Shown in pieces: positions 25,156-34,368 of a DNA stretch of 47,356 nt. The stretch's first letter is position 1; each line of letters starts with the position of its first letter. The notes below the pieces were generated by a model. The model did no database searches. It saw only the letters and a list, made by a program, of their open reading frames with translations, and was not told the origin of the DNA. The DNA is from Candidatus Enterocloster excrementipullorum (GTDB lineage Bacteria > Bacillota > Clostridia > Lachnospirales > Lachnospiraceae). Both the position numbers and the translations under genes were made by a program. The stretch lies in contig DWWT01000001.1 of NCBI GenBank assembly GCA_019119575.1, forward strand, positions 1-47,356, in the 5' to 3' direction.

Positions 25156-25205
25156 GATGGGACGTCCCGGGCCCTGCGGCCCGAAACGTCCCATCTGGCA
25201 TTTTT
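25156..25205 (+). terminator. Strong terminator after the DUF4397 gene
   Basis: GATGGGACGT (25156-25165) pairs with ACGTCCCATC (25186-25195), with an inner CGGGCC/GGCCCG stem, followed by TGGCATTTTT. The hairpin lies between converging genes; the T-run is better on the plus strand. Confidence 0.82.
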
Positions 25206-25219
25206 ACAAACTGCAATTC

Positions 25220-25948
25220 TTATTCATCCCAGTTGTGATAAACCGCCTGCACATCATCATCTGCATCAAGCAGATCCAGAATCCGGTTCAGCTTCTTGAT
25301 ATCATCTTCGTCGGATAATTCCACCCAGGTCTGGGGGATCATGGTCACGGACGCCTCCATCATGGGGATATTTAATGCCTCAAGGGCCTCCCGCACCTTG
25401 CTGAAATCATCCGGATCCGTGATAACCTCAAAGCTGTCCTCTTCCTCGGAGAAATCTTCCGCCCCTGCGTCCAGAGCGGCCATCATCAGCTCGTCCGGAT
25501 CCATCTCGCACTCTTCCTTGTCGATCAGGATCTGGCCCTTCTTGTCAAACATATAGGACACGCTTCCCGGGGTTCCCACGTTGCCGCCGCCCTTTGTGAA
25601 GGCGCTGCGCACATTGGCCGCCGTCCGGTTCTTGTTGTCCGTCAGCGTGTCTACGATAATCGCCACGCCGCTGGGACCATACCCCTCGTATGTAAGGGTC
25701 TCGTAATTCACAGCCGCCGCATCCCCGGCCGCCTTCTTAATCCCGCGGTCAATGGTATCATTGGGCATGTTGTTGGCCTTGGCCTTGGCGATCACATCGC
25801 GGAGCTTGCTGTTGTTGGCCGGATCCGGTCCGCCCTCTTTCACAGCCACCGCAATCTCACGCCCGATTACGGTAAAAATCTTTCCCTTTGCCGCATCGTT
25901 GCGCTCTTTCTTATGCTTAATATTGGCAAATTTTGAATGTCCTGACAT
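25220..25948 (-). CDS. YebC/PmpR family DNA-binding regulatory protein
   Basis: A 242-residue YebC family protein. The N-terminus [19 protein letters not shown] and the three-domain length are typical. The start is the ATG at 25946-25948 with AAAGGG 12 nt upstream; 18 further codons upstream are open but lack homology. Members of the family act as transcription regulators or help translation past difficult sequences; which role applies here cannot be told. It follows the CNNM transporter gene by 96 bp and converges on the DUF4397 gene. Confidence 0.94.
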   Translation of the reverse strand: MSGHSKFANIKHKKERNDAAKGKIFTVIGREIAVAVKEGGPDPANNSKLRDVIAKAKANNMPNDTIDRGIKKAAGDAAAVNYETLTYEGYGPSGVAIIVDTLTDNKNRTAANVRSAFTKGGGNVGTPGSVSYMFDKKGQILIDKEECEMDPDELMMAALDAGAEDFSEEEDSFEVITDPDDFSKVREALEALNIPMMEASVTMIPQTWVELSDEDDIKKLNRILDLLDADDDVQAVYHNWDE

Positions 25949-26044
25949 CTGATAAAACACCCTTTCTAACTTAGCTTCACCTGCTCCCTCTCCCGGAAGC
26001 ACTCGATCGGTTTCTGCCGTCTAAAACGGCACATCTGTTTTATA

Positions 26045-27460
26045 TTAGCACGATTCCTTTTGGATGGCAAGAGTGAATCCGCCGTCATCCTGCGTCTTGG
26101 CGCACGGCTCTGCCAGGACGCTCTCAATCATCTTATTGCCCGCCTGCATCACCTTAAAGCGGTACCCGGCAAATTCCACCTCCGGCCGCTCATGTTCCTG
26201 GGGAATCCGCTCCAGGCGGGACAGAAGGAATCCGTTCAGCGTATCGTACGTGTCGTAATCCTCCTCGGAAAATGAAATACCCAGAGTGTCCATCACATCG
26301 TCCAACGGCGTTAGACCGTTCATAATGTACGCGCCGTCCCCCGTAGGAGTAATGAACTCCTCCTCCTCATCGTACTCGTCCAGGATATTCCCGACGATCT
26401 CTTCCAGGATATCCTCAATGGTCAAAAGCCCGGCTGTCTGGCCGTACTCGTCCACCACAATCACCATATGCGTCTTCTGGGACTGCATCTCCTTGAACAG
26501 CACATCGATCTCCTTGGTCTCCGGGATAAAGACAGCCTCCCGCAGAAGCCCGGGAATATCCTTGAGCATCCAGTCTTTTTTATCTCCCTGTGCCGCCAGA
26601 GCCATGGCATCCCGAAAATGGAGGATGCCGATAATGTCGTCAATATCCTCCCCGTACACCGGATACCGGGTGTTGACCCCTTCGTTCAGGATAAAGTCCA
26701 CCGCCTCCTTCAGGGTCATCTCCCCCTCCAGAGCCGTCATATTGGTGCGGTGGGTCATAATATCGCAGGCCTCTTTGTCCCCGAGCTCGAAAATGTTTGT
26801 GATCATCTCCGTCTCGCCCGCCTCCAGGACGCCCTGCTCATGTCCCTCATTCACCATGGACTTGATGTCTTCCTCCGTCACGTTTTCCTCCTCCTGGGCG
26901 AGCTTCACTCCGAATGCCTTCAGGACGGCTGACGAAAGCCCGGTAATAAGGGCCGTCAGGGGCCGGAATAACACCGAAAAGAACAGGATCAGGGGAAGCA
27001 GATGATACCCCCATGCCTCCGGAGACTTCGCCCCCAGGCGTTTGGGAATAACAATCCCAAAGCTTATGATGAGCAGAAGAAAAAACAGAGTTACAAAAAT
27101 AATGGCCAGCGTGCGCTCCCACCAGAGGCCCGCTCCCGGCAAAACAGCATCCAATCCGCCCATTCCGGCGAAAACAGCCTGGAACCGATTTGTAAGGCCC
27201 TGGACGTATCCCGGCAGGATCAGCGTCCCGGTTATCAGGCCAATCAGATGGGTCGTGACCTGAATTGTATGTATCAGCCGGCCAGGGGCATTGATAATCC
27301 CCAAAAGCCGTCCGGCCTTCCCGTTTCCTTCCGCAGCGTCCGCCTCCAGCTTCATCTCATTGATATTCTGGACAGCCGCGCCAAACCCGTAAAATGCGCC
27401 CTCCAACAGGATAAACAAAATAAGTATCAGCATACTGACGGGCGAATAACCATCGTCCAT
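26045..27460 (-). CDS. Hemolysin-like CNNM/CorC transporter with CBS domains
   Basis: A 471-residue membrane protein of the DUF21/CNNM type. The N-terminal half has about four hydrophobic segments (first at residues 7-27). The middle holds a CBS pair, with recognisable MTHRTNMTALEGEMTLKEAV and VDEYGQTAGLLTIEDILEEI. The end carries a CorC_HlyC domain. Such proteins are linked to magnesium or cobalt efflux; the hemolysin name is historical. The ATG at 27458-27460 is preceded by AAAGGAG at a rather long 13 nt. An upstream ATG at 27514 has no ribosome-binding site. It follows the mazF-type gene by 136 bp. Confidence 0.91.
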   Translation of the reverse strand: MDDGYSPVSMLILILFILLEGAFYGFGAAVQNINEMKLEADAAEGNGKAGRLLGIINAPGRLIHTIQVTTHLIGLITGTLILPGYVQGLTNRFQAVFAGMGGLDAVLPGAGLWWERTLAIIFVTLFFLLLIISFGIVIPKRLGAKSPEAWGYHLLPLILFFSVLFRPLTALITGLSSAVLKAFGVKLAQEEENVTEEDIKSMVNEGHEQGVLEAGETEMITNIFELGDKEACDIMTHRTNMTALEGEMTLKEAVDFILNEGVNTRYPVYGEDIDDIIGILHFRDAMALAAQGDKKDWMLKDIPGLLREAVFIPETKEIDVLFKEMQSQKTHMVIVVDEYGQTAGLLTIEDILEEIVGNILDEYDEEEEFITPTGDGAYIMNGLTPLDDVMDTLGISFSEEDYDTYDTLNGFLLSRLERIPQEHERPEVEFAGYRFKVMQAGNKMIESVLAEPCAKTQDDGGFTLAIQKESC

Positions 27461-27596
27461 GATGAAAAAAGAACTCCTTTCCTTGCGTGGATGTATATTC
27501 GTACTGCCGCTCATCTGAGCAGCATATTTTGTGGTATTGTATCATTTTTCCCGGATTTCGTCAACGTGCGGGGCTGGATTCGGAGCTGCCGCGGGC

Positions 27597-27953
27597 TTAT
27601 GTATGAAGCTCCAGACTCACCCGCAGCGCCTCGTCCACTTTCTGCTGCAGCTCCCCGTCGATATGGCAGATCTTCTCCCGAAGCCGCTGCTTGTCAATGG
27701 TTCTGAGCTGTTCCAGCAGAATCACAGAATCCTTGACCATCTCGCACCGTTTGGCCCCCAGCTCCACATGGGTGGGCAGCTTCGCCTTGTTCATCCGCGA
27801 TGTGATCGCCGCGCAGATAACCGTGGGACTGTGTTTGTTCCCCACATCATTTTGTATAATCAATACGGGCCGCACGCCGCCCTGCTCCGAGCCCACCACC
27901 GGCCGGAGATCCGCATAATAAATATCTCCTCGTCTGATTATCACACCATTCAC
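27597..27953 (-). CDS. MazF/PemK-type endoribonuclease toxin (EndoA-like), no antitoxin seen
   Basis: A 118-residue MazF/PemK family mRNA interferase. The family blocks are [32 protein letters not shown], the [19 protein letters not shown] strand region, and a C-terminal helix. These match the Bacillus EndoA subgroup. ACGGAG lies 6 nt before the ATG. In Bacillus an antitoxin gene sits between alr and endoA; here the 152 bp between the alr stop and this start contains no usable frame for an antitoxin. The toxin may be paired with a distant antitoxin, be under other control, or serve a regulatory RNA-cleavage role. Confidence 0.92.
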   Translation of the reverse strand: MNGVIIRRGDIYYADLRPVVGSEQGGVRPVLIIQNDVGNKHSPTVICAAITSRMNKAKLPTHVELGAKRCEMVKDSVILLEQLRTIDKQRLREKICHIDGELQQKVDEALRVSLELHT

Positions 27954-28105
27954 GCTCCGTCATCTTAGTCGCCGCCGGCCGCGTCCCCTTTACGGGTGCC
28001 GGTTCTGTCTCTAGTATTGCCGCAATTTGGACGGGTATTCACGAAAAACGGAAAAATACCCTCTCCATACCATCATATGACAGAGCAGAATGTTCGGAGC
28101 ATGGG

Positions 28106-29290
28106 TCAGCAAAAGCCTTTGTATACATCGTCAAAATAATCTTTTGTCCCTATTATTTTCTCCCCGCTCACATAGACGCGCGGCACGCGCTTTCCTATGC
28201 CGCACACTAACTCGTAGTGGAACCCGCCGCTGCGCTGCGCGATTTCCCCGGCTGTGATCTCCTCCTCCCCATCTCTCCCAAGAAGGGTAACCGCGTCGTC
28301 CTCCCGGGCCTCCGGTATGGCCGTTACATCCGCCATAAACTGATCCATGCAGATACGTCCCAGGATGCGGGCCCGCTTTCCCCGGATCAGCACATCTCCC
28401 CGGTTTGACAGGGAGCGGGGATACCCATCCCCATAGCCCACCGGTATGGTAGCCACCCGCATGGGACGGTCCGCCACAAAGGTTCCCCCGTAGCTCACCG
28501 CAGCGCCGGGCTCCACATCTTTAATGTAGGTGACGGCACTTTTCAGCTCCATCACCGGACGAAGCCTCACCCGGTTTTTATCCACTTCATCCGAGGGATA
28601 CAGACCATAGAGCGCGATGCCGGCCCGAACCATATTAAGCCCATTGGAGTCCAGTCCGTCCAGGATGGCCGCGCTGTTGGAGCAATGCTTCAAGGGGATG
28701 GATACACCCAGCGCCCTGAGATATTCCACAAAGTCCCGGTACGCCTGAAGCTGCGCTTCATAGGACGTCTTGTCCCGCTCGTCCGCCCTGGCAAAGTGCG
28801 TAAACAGTCCTTCCAGCCGCAGTCCCGGCAGACAGCTCATAGCCAGAACCATCTCGGCCGACTCCCGGTTCGGGCGCATGCCGATCCTGCACATCCCGGT
28901 ATCCACCGCCAGATGAACACCCGCCTCCTCTCCCAGCTTCAGGGCTGTCTCGGAAAGCTTCTCTGCCTCCTCCATCCGGAAAATAGCCGGACAGATATGT
29001 CCGCGTACCAGCTCCTCATACCGCGACGCATGCACCGGCCCCAGAACCAAAATAGGCTTTGTGATGCCGTGGCGCCGAAGGGTGAACGCTTCATCTGCCG
29101 TAGCCGTCCCATATCCCGCCGCATACCTGTCGATGGCCTTTGCAATGGGCACGGCTCCATGGCCGTATCCATCTGCCTTCACCACCCCCATCATGGCCGT
29201 CCCGGGCGGCAGGCTTTCCCGCATAGCCCGCATATTTTCCGCTGCCGCGTCCAGATTGACGGACGCATATACTCTGCTGTAAGGTCTCAT
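28106..29290 (-). CDS. alr: Alanine racemase
   Basis: A 394-residue PLP-dependent racemase that makes D-alanine for peptidoglycan. The PLP lysine is K38 in VVKADGYGHGA. The C-terminal catalytic-tyrosine region is seen in AVSYGGTFVADRPMRVATIP. Length is typical. The ATG at 29288-29290 overlaps the nnrD stop (ATGA) and has GGAGG 8 nt upstream; the longer open frame lies in nnrD and is not used. The rex-acpS-nnrD-alr-mazF order resembles the acpS-alr-endoA neighbourhood of other Firmicutes. Confidence 0.96.
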   Translation of the reverse strand: MRPYSRVYASVNLDAAAENMRAMRESLPPGTAMMGVVKADGYGHGAVPIAKAIDRYAAGYGTATADEAFTLRRHGITKPILVLGPVHASRYEELVRGHICPAIFRMEEAEKLSETALKLGEEAGVHLAVDTGMCRIGMRPNRESAEMVLAMSCLPGLRLEGLFTHFARADERDKTSYEAQLQAYRDFVEYLRALGVSIPLKHCSNSAAILDGLDSNGLNMVRAGIALYGLYPSDEVDKNRVRLRPVMELKSAVTYIKDVEPGAAVSYGGTFVADRPMRVATIPVGYGDGYPRSLSNRGDVLIRGKRARILGRICMDQFMADVTAIPEAREDDAVTLLGRDGEEEITAGEIAQRSGGFHYELVCGIGKRVPRVYVSGEKIIGTKDYFDDVYKGFC

Positions 29291-30870
29291 TGCTCTTTCC
29301 TCCCATCCGGCAGAACATCCCGCAGCGCATCCGCCAGCTCTGAAGCCAGCATGCTGTGGCTGTCCCGTCCTGCTCTTTCTCCTGCCAGCCCATGGATATA
29401 CACACCCAGGAAGGCCGCCTGCTCCTCCTCCGTGCCGATGGCAATAAGCCCCGCGATAATCCCGGTAAGCACATCCCCGGATCCCGCCTTGGCCATGGCG
29501 CTGCATCCGCTGGAATTAATGTACAGATCCCCGTCCCGTCCTGCCGCCACAGTGGCCGCGTCCTTGAGCACGCAGGTAATCCCGTATCGGGCCGCGTACT
29601 CCGATGCCGCCGAGGGAAGATCCGCCTGTATCTCTTTGATGGATTTTCCCGTGAGCCGGCTCATCTCGCCCAGATGCGGGGTAATGATAATATTTTCCGT
29701 ATAATACGATGTGAGATACGGGTGGGCCGCAATGGCGTTCAGCGCGTCCGCGTCAATGATTACCGGCACAAAGGCGCTTGTCAGAATCGTCTCCGCCAGG
29801 TATTCCACGCAGGGCCCCGCGCCGAGTCCCGGCCCCAGGACCACCACATCCGCCCAGGACGTCTGCTCCTCCATAAACGTCCGGAATCCTTCCTTATCCC
29901 GGTTTATCGTCTCAGGGTCATAGAGGGCCAGAATTGCCTCGGGGAGCAGATTCTGGAGAACCGGGCGGTTTTCCTCCACCGTGAGAATTTTCACAAGCCC
30001 GGCGCCGCAGCGGTAAGCCCCCAGGGCGCTGAGGTACGCGGCTCCGCACATGCCCTTAGAGCCGGCCACCACCAGCACCCGGCCAAAGGATCCCTTGTTT
30101 GAATAAGCCCTCCTGGCAGGAACCCCCGCAAGATCTTCCGGCCCGTACGTGAAGGCCGCTTTTCTCTCTTCCTCCCCTGCCGCCCGTTCCATGGCCTCTT
30201 CCGGAAATCCGATATCCTCCACCCGGACGTTTCCGGCATACTCCCGTCCCGGATACAGCAGCGTTCCCTGCTTCTCCCAGCCAAAGGTTACGGTCAGATC
30301 CGCCCGGAAAGCCGTCCCCATCACCCGGCCCGTATCCGCGTGAATGCCCGAAGGAATATCCACAGCCACCCGCAGGCCCGGAATCGGCGACAGGGAATTC
30401 ATGGCCTCCAGGCACAGACGGTAATCCCCCTCTATCTCCCGCGAAAGCCCCACGCCGAACACAGCGTCGATCACCGCGTCCCAGGGTCTGTTCCCAATCT
30501 CCTGCCATCCAAGAATCGGTACGCCCACACGATCCGCAATCTTCAGCTGTTTTTGAAACTCCTCCGTTCCCCGGCCGGCGTCTCCGATAATGGCCGCACA
30601 GGCATCGAAGCCGGCAAGCCGCAGCATGCGCGCCGCGGCCACGCCGTCCGCCCCGTTGTTTCCCGTCCCGCAGACCGCCACAACCGCAGGGCCTTCCGGA
30701 CGGCGCCTTTGCGCCATCCCTCCCGTATTCCATGCCGGAAACCGTTCTTTCACAGCTCTGGCAACGCCCAGGGCCGCCCGCTCCATGAGCACCATTGAGG
30801 GTATTCCGATTTCCTTCATTGTATAGGCGTCAATCTCCTTCGCCCGTTTTCCCGTTACAAGCCGCCGCAT
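29287..30870 (-). CDS. nnrD: Bifunctional NAD(P)H-hydrate epimerase/dehydratase
   Basis: A 527-residue fusion that repairs hydrated NADH/NADPH. The N-terminal epimerase (YjeF_N) region covers about 1-220, with CGTGNNGADGVAAARML. The C-terminal dehydratase of the carbohydrate-kinase fold covers about 235-520, with LGPGLGAGP and GSGDVLTGIIAG. The start is the ATG at 30868-30870 with AAAGGAG 7 nt upstream. It overlaps the 3' end of acpS by 41 nt, an unusually long overlap, and its stop overlaps the alr start. Both enzyme domains look complete. Confidence 0.95.
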   Translation of the reverse strand: MRRLVTGKRAKEIDAYTMKEIGIPSMVLMERAALGVARAVKERFPAWNTGGMAQRRRPEGPAVVAVCGTGNNGADGVAAARMLRLAGFDACAAIIGDAGRGTEEFQKQLKIADRVGVPILGWQEIGNRPWDAVIDAVFGVGLSREIEGDYRLCLEAMNSLSPIPGLRVAVDIPSGIHADTGRVMGTAFRADLTVTFGWEKQGTLLYPGREYAGNVRVEDIGFPEEAMERAAGEEERKAAFTYGPEDLAGVPARRAYSNKGSFGRVLVVAGSKGMCGAAYLSALGAYRCGAGLVKILTVEENRPVLQNLLPEAILALYDPETINRDKEGFRTFMEEQTSWADVVVLGPGLGAGPCVEYLAETILTSAFVPVIIDADALNAIAAHPYLTSYYTENIIITPHLGEMSRLTGKSIKEIQADLPSAASEYAARYGITCVLKDAATVAAGRDGDLYINSSGCSAMAKAGSGDVLTGIIAGLIAIGTEEEQAAFLGVYIHGLAGERAGRDSHSMLASELADALRDVLPDGRKEQ

Positions 30871-31252
30871 TGTCTCTCTCCTTTCCCGCCTTTTCTCCCT
30901 CACCTACGGCAAAAGCCATGGCCCATTCCTTTGTGTTGGTGATGGACACCTCAATCCGCTGCAGCCCCATCTCCTGAAAGCGGGCAAGAGCCCCTCCGTA
31001 AAGCCTGACATAGGGCTTGCCCAGCCCATCCCGCAGCACCTCAATATCAATGGGCATGAAGGTGCGGAACCCCGTTCCCAGCACCTTTGCCACCGCCTCT
31101 TTTACGGCAAAAGAGCCGGCAAGCTTAGAGGCAGACCCCTTTGCTTGCCGGCTTTCCATCTCCGTGAATGTGCGCATCACAAAATAATCCTTTTCACAGG
31201 CTCTGCCCATGCGCTCTATTTCCACCAAATCGGTTCCAACTCCCAGTATCAT
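30830..31252 (-). CDS. acpS: Holo-[acyl-carrier-protein] synthase
   Basis: A 140-residue 4'-phosphopantetheinyl transferase that activates acyl carrier protein. The N-terminal GVGTDLVEIERM and the FAVKEAVAKVLGTG motif (Mg/CoA site with the KE pair) are present. The C-terminal ~20 residues (GEGEKAGKERDNAAACNGKTG) are a polar extension beyond the usual ~120-residue length, produced by the 41-nt overlap with nnrD. The ATG overlaps the rex stop as ATGA, and GGAG is only 2-3 nt from it, so initiation probably relies on coupling to rex. Confidence 0.94.
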   Translation of the reverse strand: MILGVGTDLVEIERMGRACEKDYFVMRTFTEMESRQAKGSASKLAGSFAVKEAVAKVLGTGFRTFMPIDIEVLRDGLGKPYVRLYGGALARFQEMGLQRIEVSITNTKEWAMAFAVGEGEKAGKERDNAAACNGKTGEGD

Positions 31253-31908
31253 TTCTCCTGCTTTCCAGCCTTTTTTCTGTCCTGCATACTGCACACACGG
31301 TATGAAAGGCGCATCAGGCTCTCGGACAGGTGGACATTCTCCACCACCACATCGTCCGGGACGACCAGATCCGTGTGGGCAAAATTCCAGATCGCCTTGA
31401 TCCCTGCCTTTACCAGGCGGTCCGCGATCTCCGGCGCCTTTGTCTTTGGAATCGTAAGCGCGGCAATCTGAATCTCATTATCCCTTATGAAATTCTCCAA
31501 ATCGTCCACAGAGCGTATCTCTATGCCTCGGATCACCAGTCCGATCAGTTTGGGATTGATGTCAAACATCCCCTTAATCACAAAGCCTCTCCGCTCAAAA
31601 TTTGTATAATTGGCTATGGCCTGTCCCAGGTTTCCCGCTCCGATGATGATCAGATTGTGCTGCTGGTCTATACCCAGAATTTTTGCTATTTCCGCGTAAA
31701 GATACTTGACATTGTATCCGTATCCCTGCTGTCCAAACCCTCCGAAATTGTTCAGATCCTGCCGAATCTGGGAGGCCGTGACCTTCATGCGGGTACTCAG
31801 CTCATTGGAGGATATTCGCTCCACACCTTCCTCGATCAATTCCCCCAAATACCTATAATACCGGGGCAGCCGTGAAATCACTGCTTTGGAAATCTCCTTG
31901 CGTTCCAT
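31249..31908 (-). CDS. rex: Redox-sensing transcriptional repressor Rex
   Basis: A 219-residue Rex protein, which represses fermentation and electron-transfer genes and is released by NADH. The N-terminal winged helix covers about 1-80 (RLPRYYRYLGELIEEG, TASQIRQDLNNFGGFGQQGYGY). The C-terminal Rossmann domain has IIGAGNLGQAIANY (residues 88-101). The start is the ATG at 31906-31908 with AAGGAG upstream. A perfect 17-bp spaced promoter lies 50-75 bp upstream. I did not find a clear Rex operator of the TTGTTAA-TTAACAA type in this window. Confidence 0.96.
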   Translation of the reverse strand: MERKEISKAVISRLPRYYRYLGELIEEGVERISSNELSTRMKVTASQIRQDLNNFGGFGQQGYGYNVKYLYAEIAKILGIDQQHNLIIIGAGNLGQAIANYTNFERRGFVIKGMFDINPKLIGLVIRGIEIRSVDDLENFIRDNEIQIAALTIPKTKAPEIADRLVKAGIKAIWNFAHTDLVVPDDVVVENVHLSESLMRLSYRVCSMQDRKKAGKQEK

Positions 31909-31955
31909 TCTGCCTCTCCTTCTTCCTGCCATTCTTCTTTCACTCATTGGCTTCT

Positions 31956-31984
31956 ATTATAAGCGCATGCTAAATAAATGTCAA
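31956..31984 (-). promoter_or_regulatory. Sigma-A promoter of the rex-acpS-nnrD-alr run
   Basis: On the minus strand TTGACA (31979-31984) and TATAAT (31956-31961), both perfect consensus, are separated by 17 bp. The rex ATG is about 48 bp downstream of the -10. Confidence 0.9.
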
Positions 31985-32018
31985 ATGGTAACCGTTCGGG
32001 ACGGAACAAACTGCCCAC

Positions 32019-32047
32019 TTGCAAAAAAAAGCCTCTTATATTATACT
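32019..32047 (+). promoter_or_regulatory. Sigma-A promoter of the ABC-F gene
   Basis: TTGCAA (32019-32024) and TATACT (32042-32047) are separated by 17 bp. The predicted leader before the GTG start at 32079 is only about 25 nt, so there is no room for the peptide-coded attenuator often found upstream of antibiotic-resistance ABC-F genes. Confidence 0.75.
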
Positions 32048-32078
32048 GTTTCATGCGAATACATTTAAGGAGTTTATC

Positions 32079-34040
32079 GTGATTTTATCGTGCAGCAACA
32101 TAAGCAAATCCTTTGGGGATAATGATATTTTAAAGCATGTGTCCTTTCATATAGAGGAGCATGAAAAGACCGCCGTGGTAGGTATCAACGGGGCGGGCAA
32201 ATCAACCCTTCTGAAAATTATTATCGGAGAGCTGGCGGCGGACGACGGGTATGTAACCCTCTCCAAAGGAGCCGCCATCGGCTACCTGGCCCAGCACCAG
32301 GATCTTGCGGGAGCGGAAACCATATACGACGCGCTGCTGGAGGCAAAGCGCCCCGTACTTGAGATGGAGGAGCGGCTTCGCCGTCTGGAAGCAGAGATGA
32401 AATCCGCCTCCGGTGAGACTCTGGAATCCATGCTCCAGGAATACAGCCGTCTGAACCACGAATTTGAGATGGCCGACGGCTATTCCGTACAGAGCGAGAT
32501 CACCGGCGTGCTCAAGGGCCTTGGTTTTGCGGAGGAAGAGTTCTCCAAATCAATCGATGCCCTCTCCGGCGGCCAGAAAACCCGCGTTTCTCTTGGCAAG
32601 CTTCTTCTCACAAAGCCGGATGTGCTTCTTCTCGACGAGCCCACCAACCACCTGGATATGGAGTCCATCGCCTGGCTGGAAGCTTACCTGCGGACGTATC
32701 CGGGAAGCGTGCTCATCGTGGCCCATGACCGTTATTTTCTTGACCGTGTGGTCACTAAGATTGTTGAGCTGGACGGCGGAACCGCCACGGTATTTGCCGG
32801 AAATTATACTGCCTACAGCCAGAAAAAAGCCCAGATTCGGGAGGCAAAGCTCAAGGCGTATTTAAACCAGCAGCAGGAGATCCGCCATCAGGAAGAAGTC
32901 ATCGCCAAGCTCCGCTCCTTTAACCGTGAAAAGTCCATCCGCAGGGCGGAGAGCCGCGAAAAAATGCTGGACAAGATCGACCGCATCGAAAAACCCAGGG
33001 AGATTGACGACGCCATGGATATCCGGCTGGAACCAGACGTGATCAGCGGAAATGATGTGCTCACCGTGCGCGGCCTGGCGAAATCTTTTGGTTCCCAGCA
33101 CCTCTTTTCCCATGTGGACATCGATATCAAGCGCGGAGAACGCGTGGCCATCATCGGCAACAACGGCACAGGGAAAACCACTCTCCTGAAGATCATCAAC
33201 GGCCTTCTCCCCGCGGACGAAGGCCAGATCCGGCTGGGCACCAAGGTCCACATCGGCTACTACGATCAAGAGCACCAGGTGCTCCACATGGAGAAAACCC
33301 TGTTTGAGGAAATCCAGGACGAGCGCCCTGCCATGACCAACACCCAGGTGCGAAGCACGCTGGCGGCATTTCTCTTTACCGGGGATGATGTTTTCAAGCA
33401 GATCAAGGATTTGAGCGGCGGGGAACGCGGACGGCTTTCCCTGGCAAAGCTCATGCTTTCCCAGGCCAATTTTCTTCTTCTGGACGAGCCCACCAACCAT
33501 CTGGACATCACCTCCAAAGAAATCCTGGAGGACGCGCTGTGCCGGTACACAGGCACCGTGCTCTACGTGTCGCATGACCGGTATTTTATCAACCGAACCG
33601 CCACCCGCATCCTGGATCTGACCGGCCAGTCCTTTTTAAGCTATATCGGCAATTATGATTATTATCTGGAGAAGAAAGAGGACGTGGAAGCGGCTGCTTT
33701 TGGAGCACAGACGCAGGCGGCGGACACTTCGGGCCTTGCCGGGCCGTCCGGCTCCGGGACGCAGGCTCCGGATACAAAAGGAGCCTTTGCCGACTGGAGG
33801 CAGCAGAAGGAAGAACAGGCCCGGATCCGAAAGCGCAAAAATGATTTAAAGAAAACAGAGGATGCCATTCACCAGCTGGAGACCAGAGACGGAGAAATCG
33901 ATGATCTCCTTACCCAGGAGGACGTCTACACGGACACCGCCCGCCTGGTGGAGCTGAACAACGAAAAGCAGGCCATTGCCGCGAAGCTGGAAACGCTCTA
34001 TGAACAGTGGGAGGCGCTGGCCGAGGAGGATTCCCTATGA
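32079..34040 (+). CDS. ABC-F family ATPase
   Basis: A 653-residue ABC-F protein with two ATPase domains and no membrane segments. Domain 1 has GINGAGKST (35-43), LSGGQKTRVSL and DEPTNHLD (186-193). Domain 2 has GNNGTGKTT (360-368), LSGGERGRLSL and DEPTNHLD (469-476). A charged linker of about 70 residues separates them, and a charged coiled-coil-like segment is at the C-terminus. The start is the GTG at 32079 with AAGGAG 6 nt upstream. Known members act on the ribosome in translation control or antibiotic protection. The pattern is closer to housekeeping YdiF/Uup-like members, but this is judged by eye. Confidence 0.93.
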   Translation: MILSCSNISKSFGDNDILKHVSFHIEEHEKTAVVGINGAGKSTLLKIIIGELAADDGYVTLSKGAAIGYLAQHQDLAGAETIYDALLEAKRPVLEMEERLRRLEAEMKSASGETLESMLQEYSRLNHEFEMADGYSVQSEITGVLKGLGFAEEEFSKSIDALSGGQKTRVSLGKLLLTKPDVLLLDEPTNHLDMESIAWLEAYLRTYPGSVLIVAHDRYFLDRVVTKIVELDGGTATVFAGNYTAYSQKKAQIREAKLKAYLNQQQEIRHQEEVIAKLRSFNREKSIRRAESREKMLDKIDRIEKPREIDDAMDIRLEPDVISGNDVLTVRGLAKSFGSQHLFSHVDIDIKRGERVAIIGNNGTGKTTLLKIINGLLPADEGQIRLGTKVHIGYYDQEHQVLHMEKTLFEEIQDERPAMTNTQVRSTLAAFLFTGDDVFKQIKDLSGGERGRLSLAKLMLSQANFLLLDEPTNHLDITSKEILEDALCRYTGTVLYVSHDRYFINRTATRILDLTGQSFLSYIGNYDYYLEKKEDVEAAAFGAQTQAADTSGLAGPSGSGTQAPDTKGAFADWRQQKEEQARIRKRKNDLKKTEDAIHQLETRDGEIDDLLTQEDVYTDTARLVELNNEKQAIAAKLETLYEQWEALAEEDSL

Positions 34041-34234
34041 AGCTGAAGCGCATATTGGCCTTAAGTCTGGCCCTGATCCTTGTTTTTCTCTTTGTCCTGG
34101 CCCTGTTCCTCGCTGTGGCAGGGGCATCCGCCAACGCGCTGATGGCGGTGATCTTTTCTATCCTGTTTATCAGCGTGGTAGGATATGCCATGGCTCTGAT
34201 GTACCGGGTTTTAAAAAGGGACGACAAAGGGTAA
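34037..34234 (+). CDS. Small two-helix membrane protein
   Basis: A 65-residue protein whose ATG overlaps the ABC-F stop (ATGA). It has a basic start (MKLKR), two hydrophobic helices (about 6-29 and 33-56) and a basic tail (RVLKRDDKG). The ABC-F 3' end supplies GAGGA upstream. I do not recognise a family. The translational coupling suggests co-expression with the ABC-F ATPase, but ABC-F proteins do not normally need a membrane partner. Confidence 0.65.
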   Translation: MKLKRILALSLALILVFLFVLALFLAVAGASANALMAVIFSILFISVVGYAMALMYRVLKRDDKG

Positions 34235-34368
34235 AAAATGCTTTACTTATGGGCTGTCTTGTAGTAATGTTATTATGGTTAAAATCTGCGTCGGAATTTT
34301 TGCGCTATTTGGCGGGTTAAGACGGCGCGAGCAAAAGACGGGTTATTACCCGAAGGAGGATTTCACAT

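Noticed and set aside
26017-26031. Hairpin GCCGT/ACGGC between the CNNM gene and yebC
   Set aside because: Only 5 bp and no T-run on the minus strand, so not a terminator.
28033-28061. Hairpin GGGTATT/AATACCC upstream of mazF considered as a terminator
   Set aside because: No T-run follows it on the minus strand; kept only as a possible RNA element in the mazF finding.
32079-34040. ABC-F gene as an antibiotic-resistance determinant
   Set aside because: No attenuator leader and the general features fit housekeeping ABC-F members; resistance cannot be claimed from sequence.
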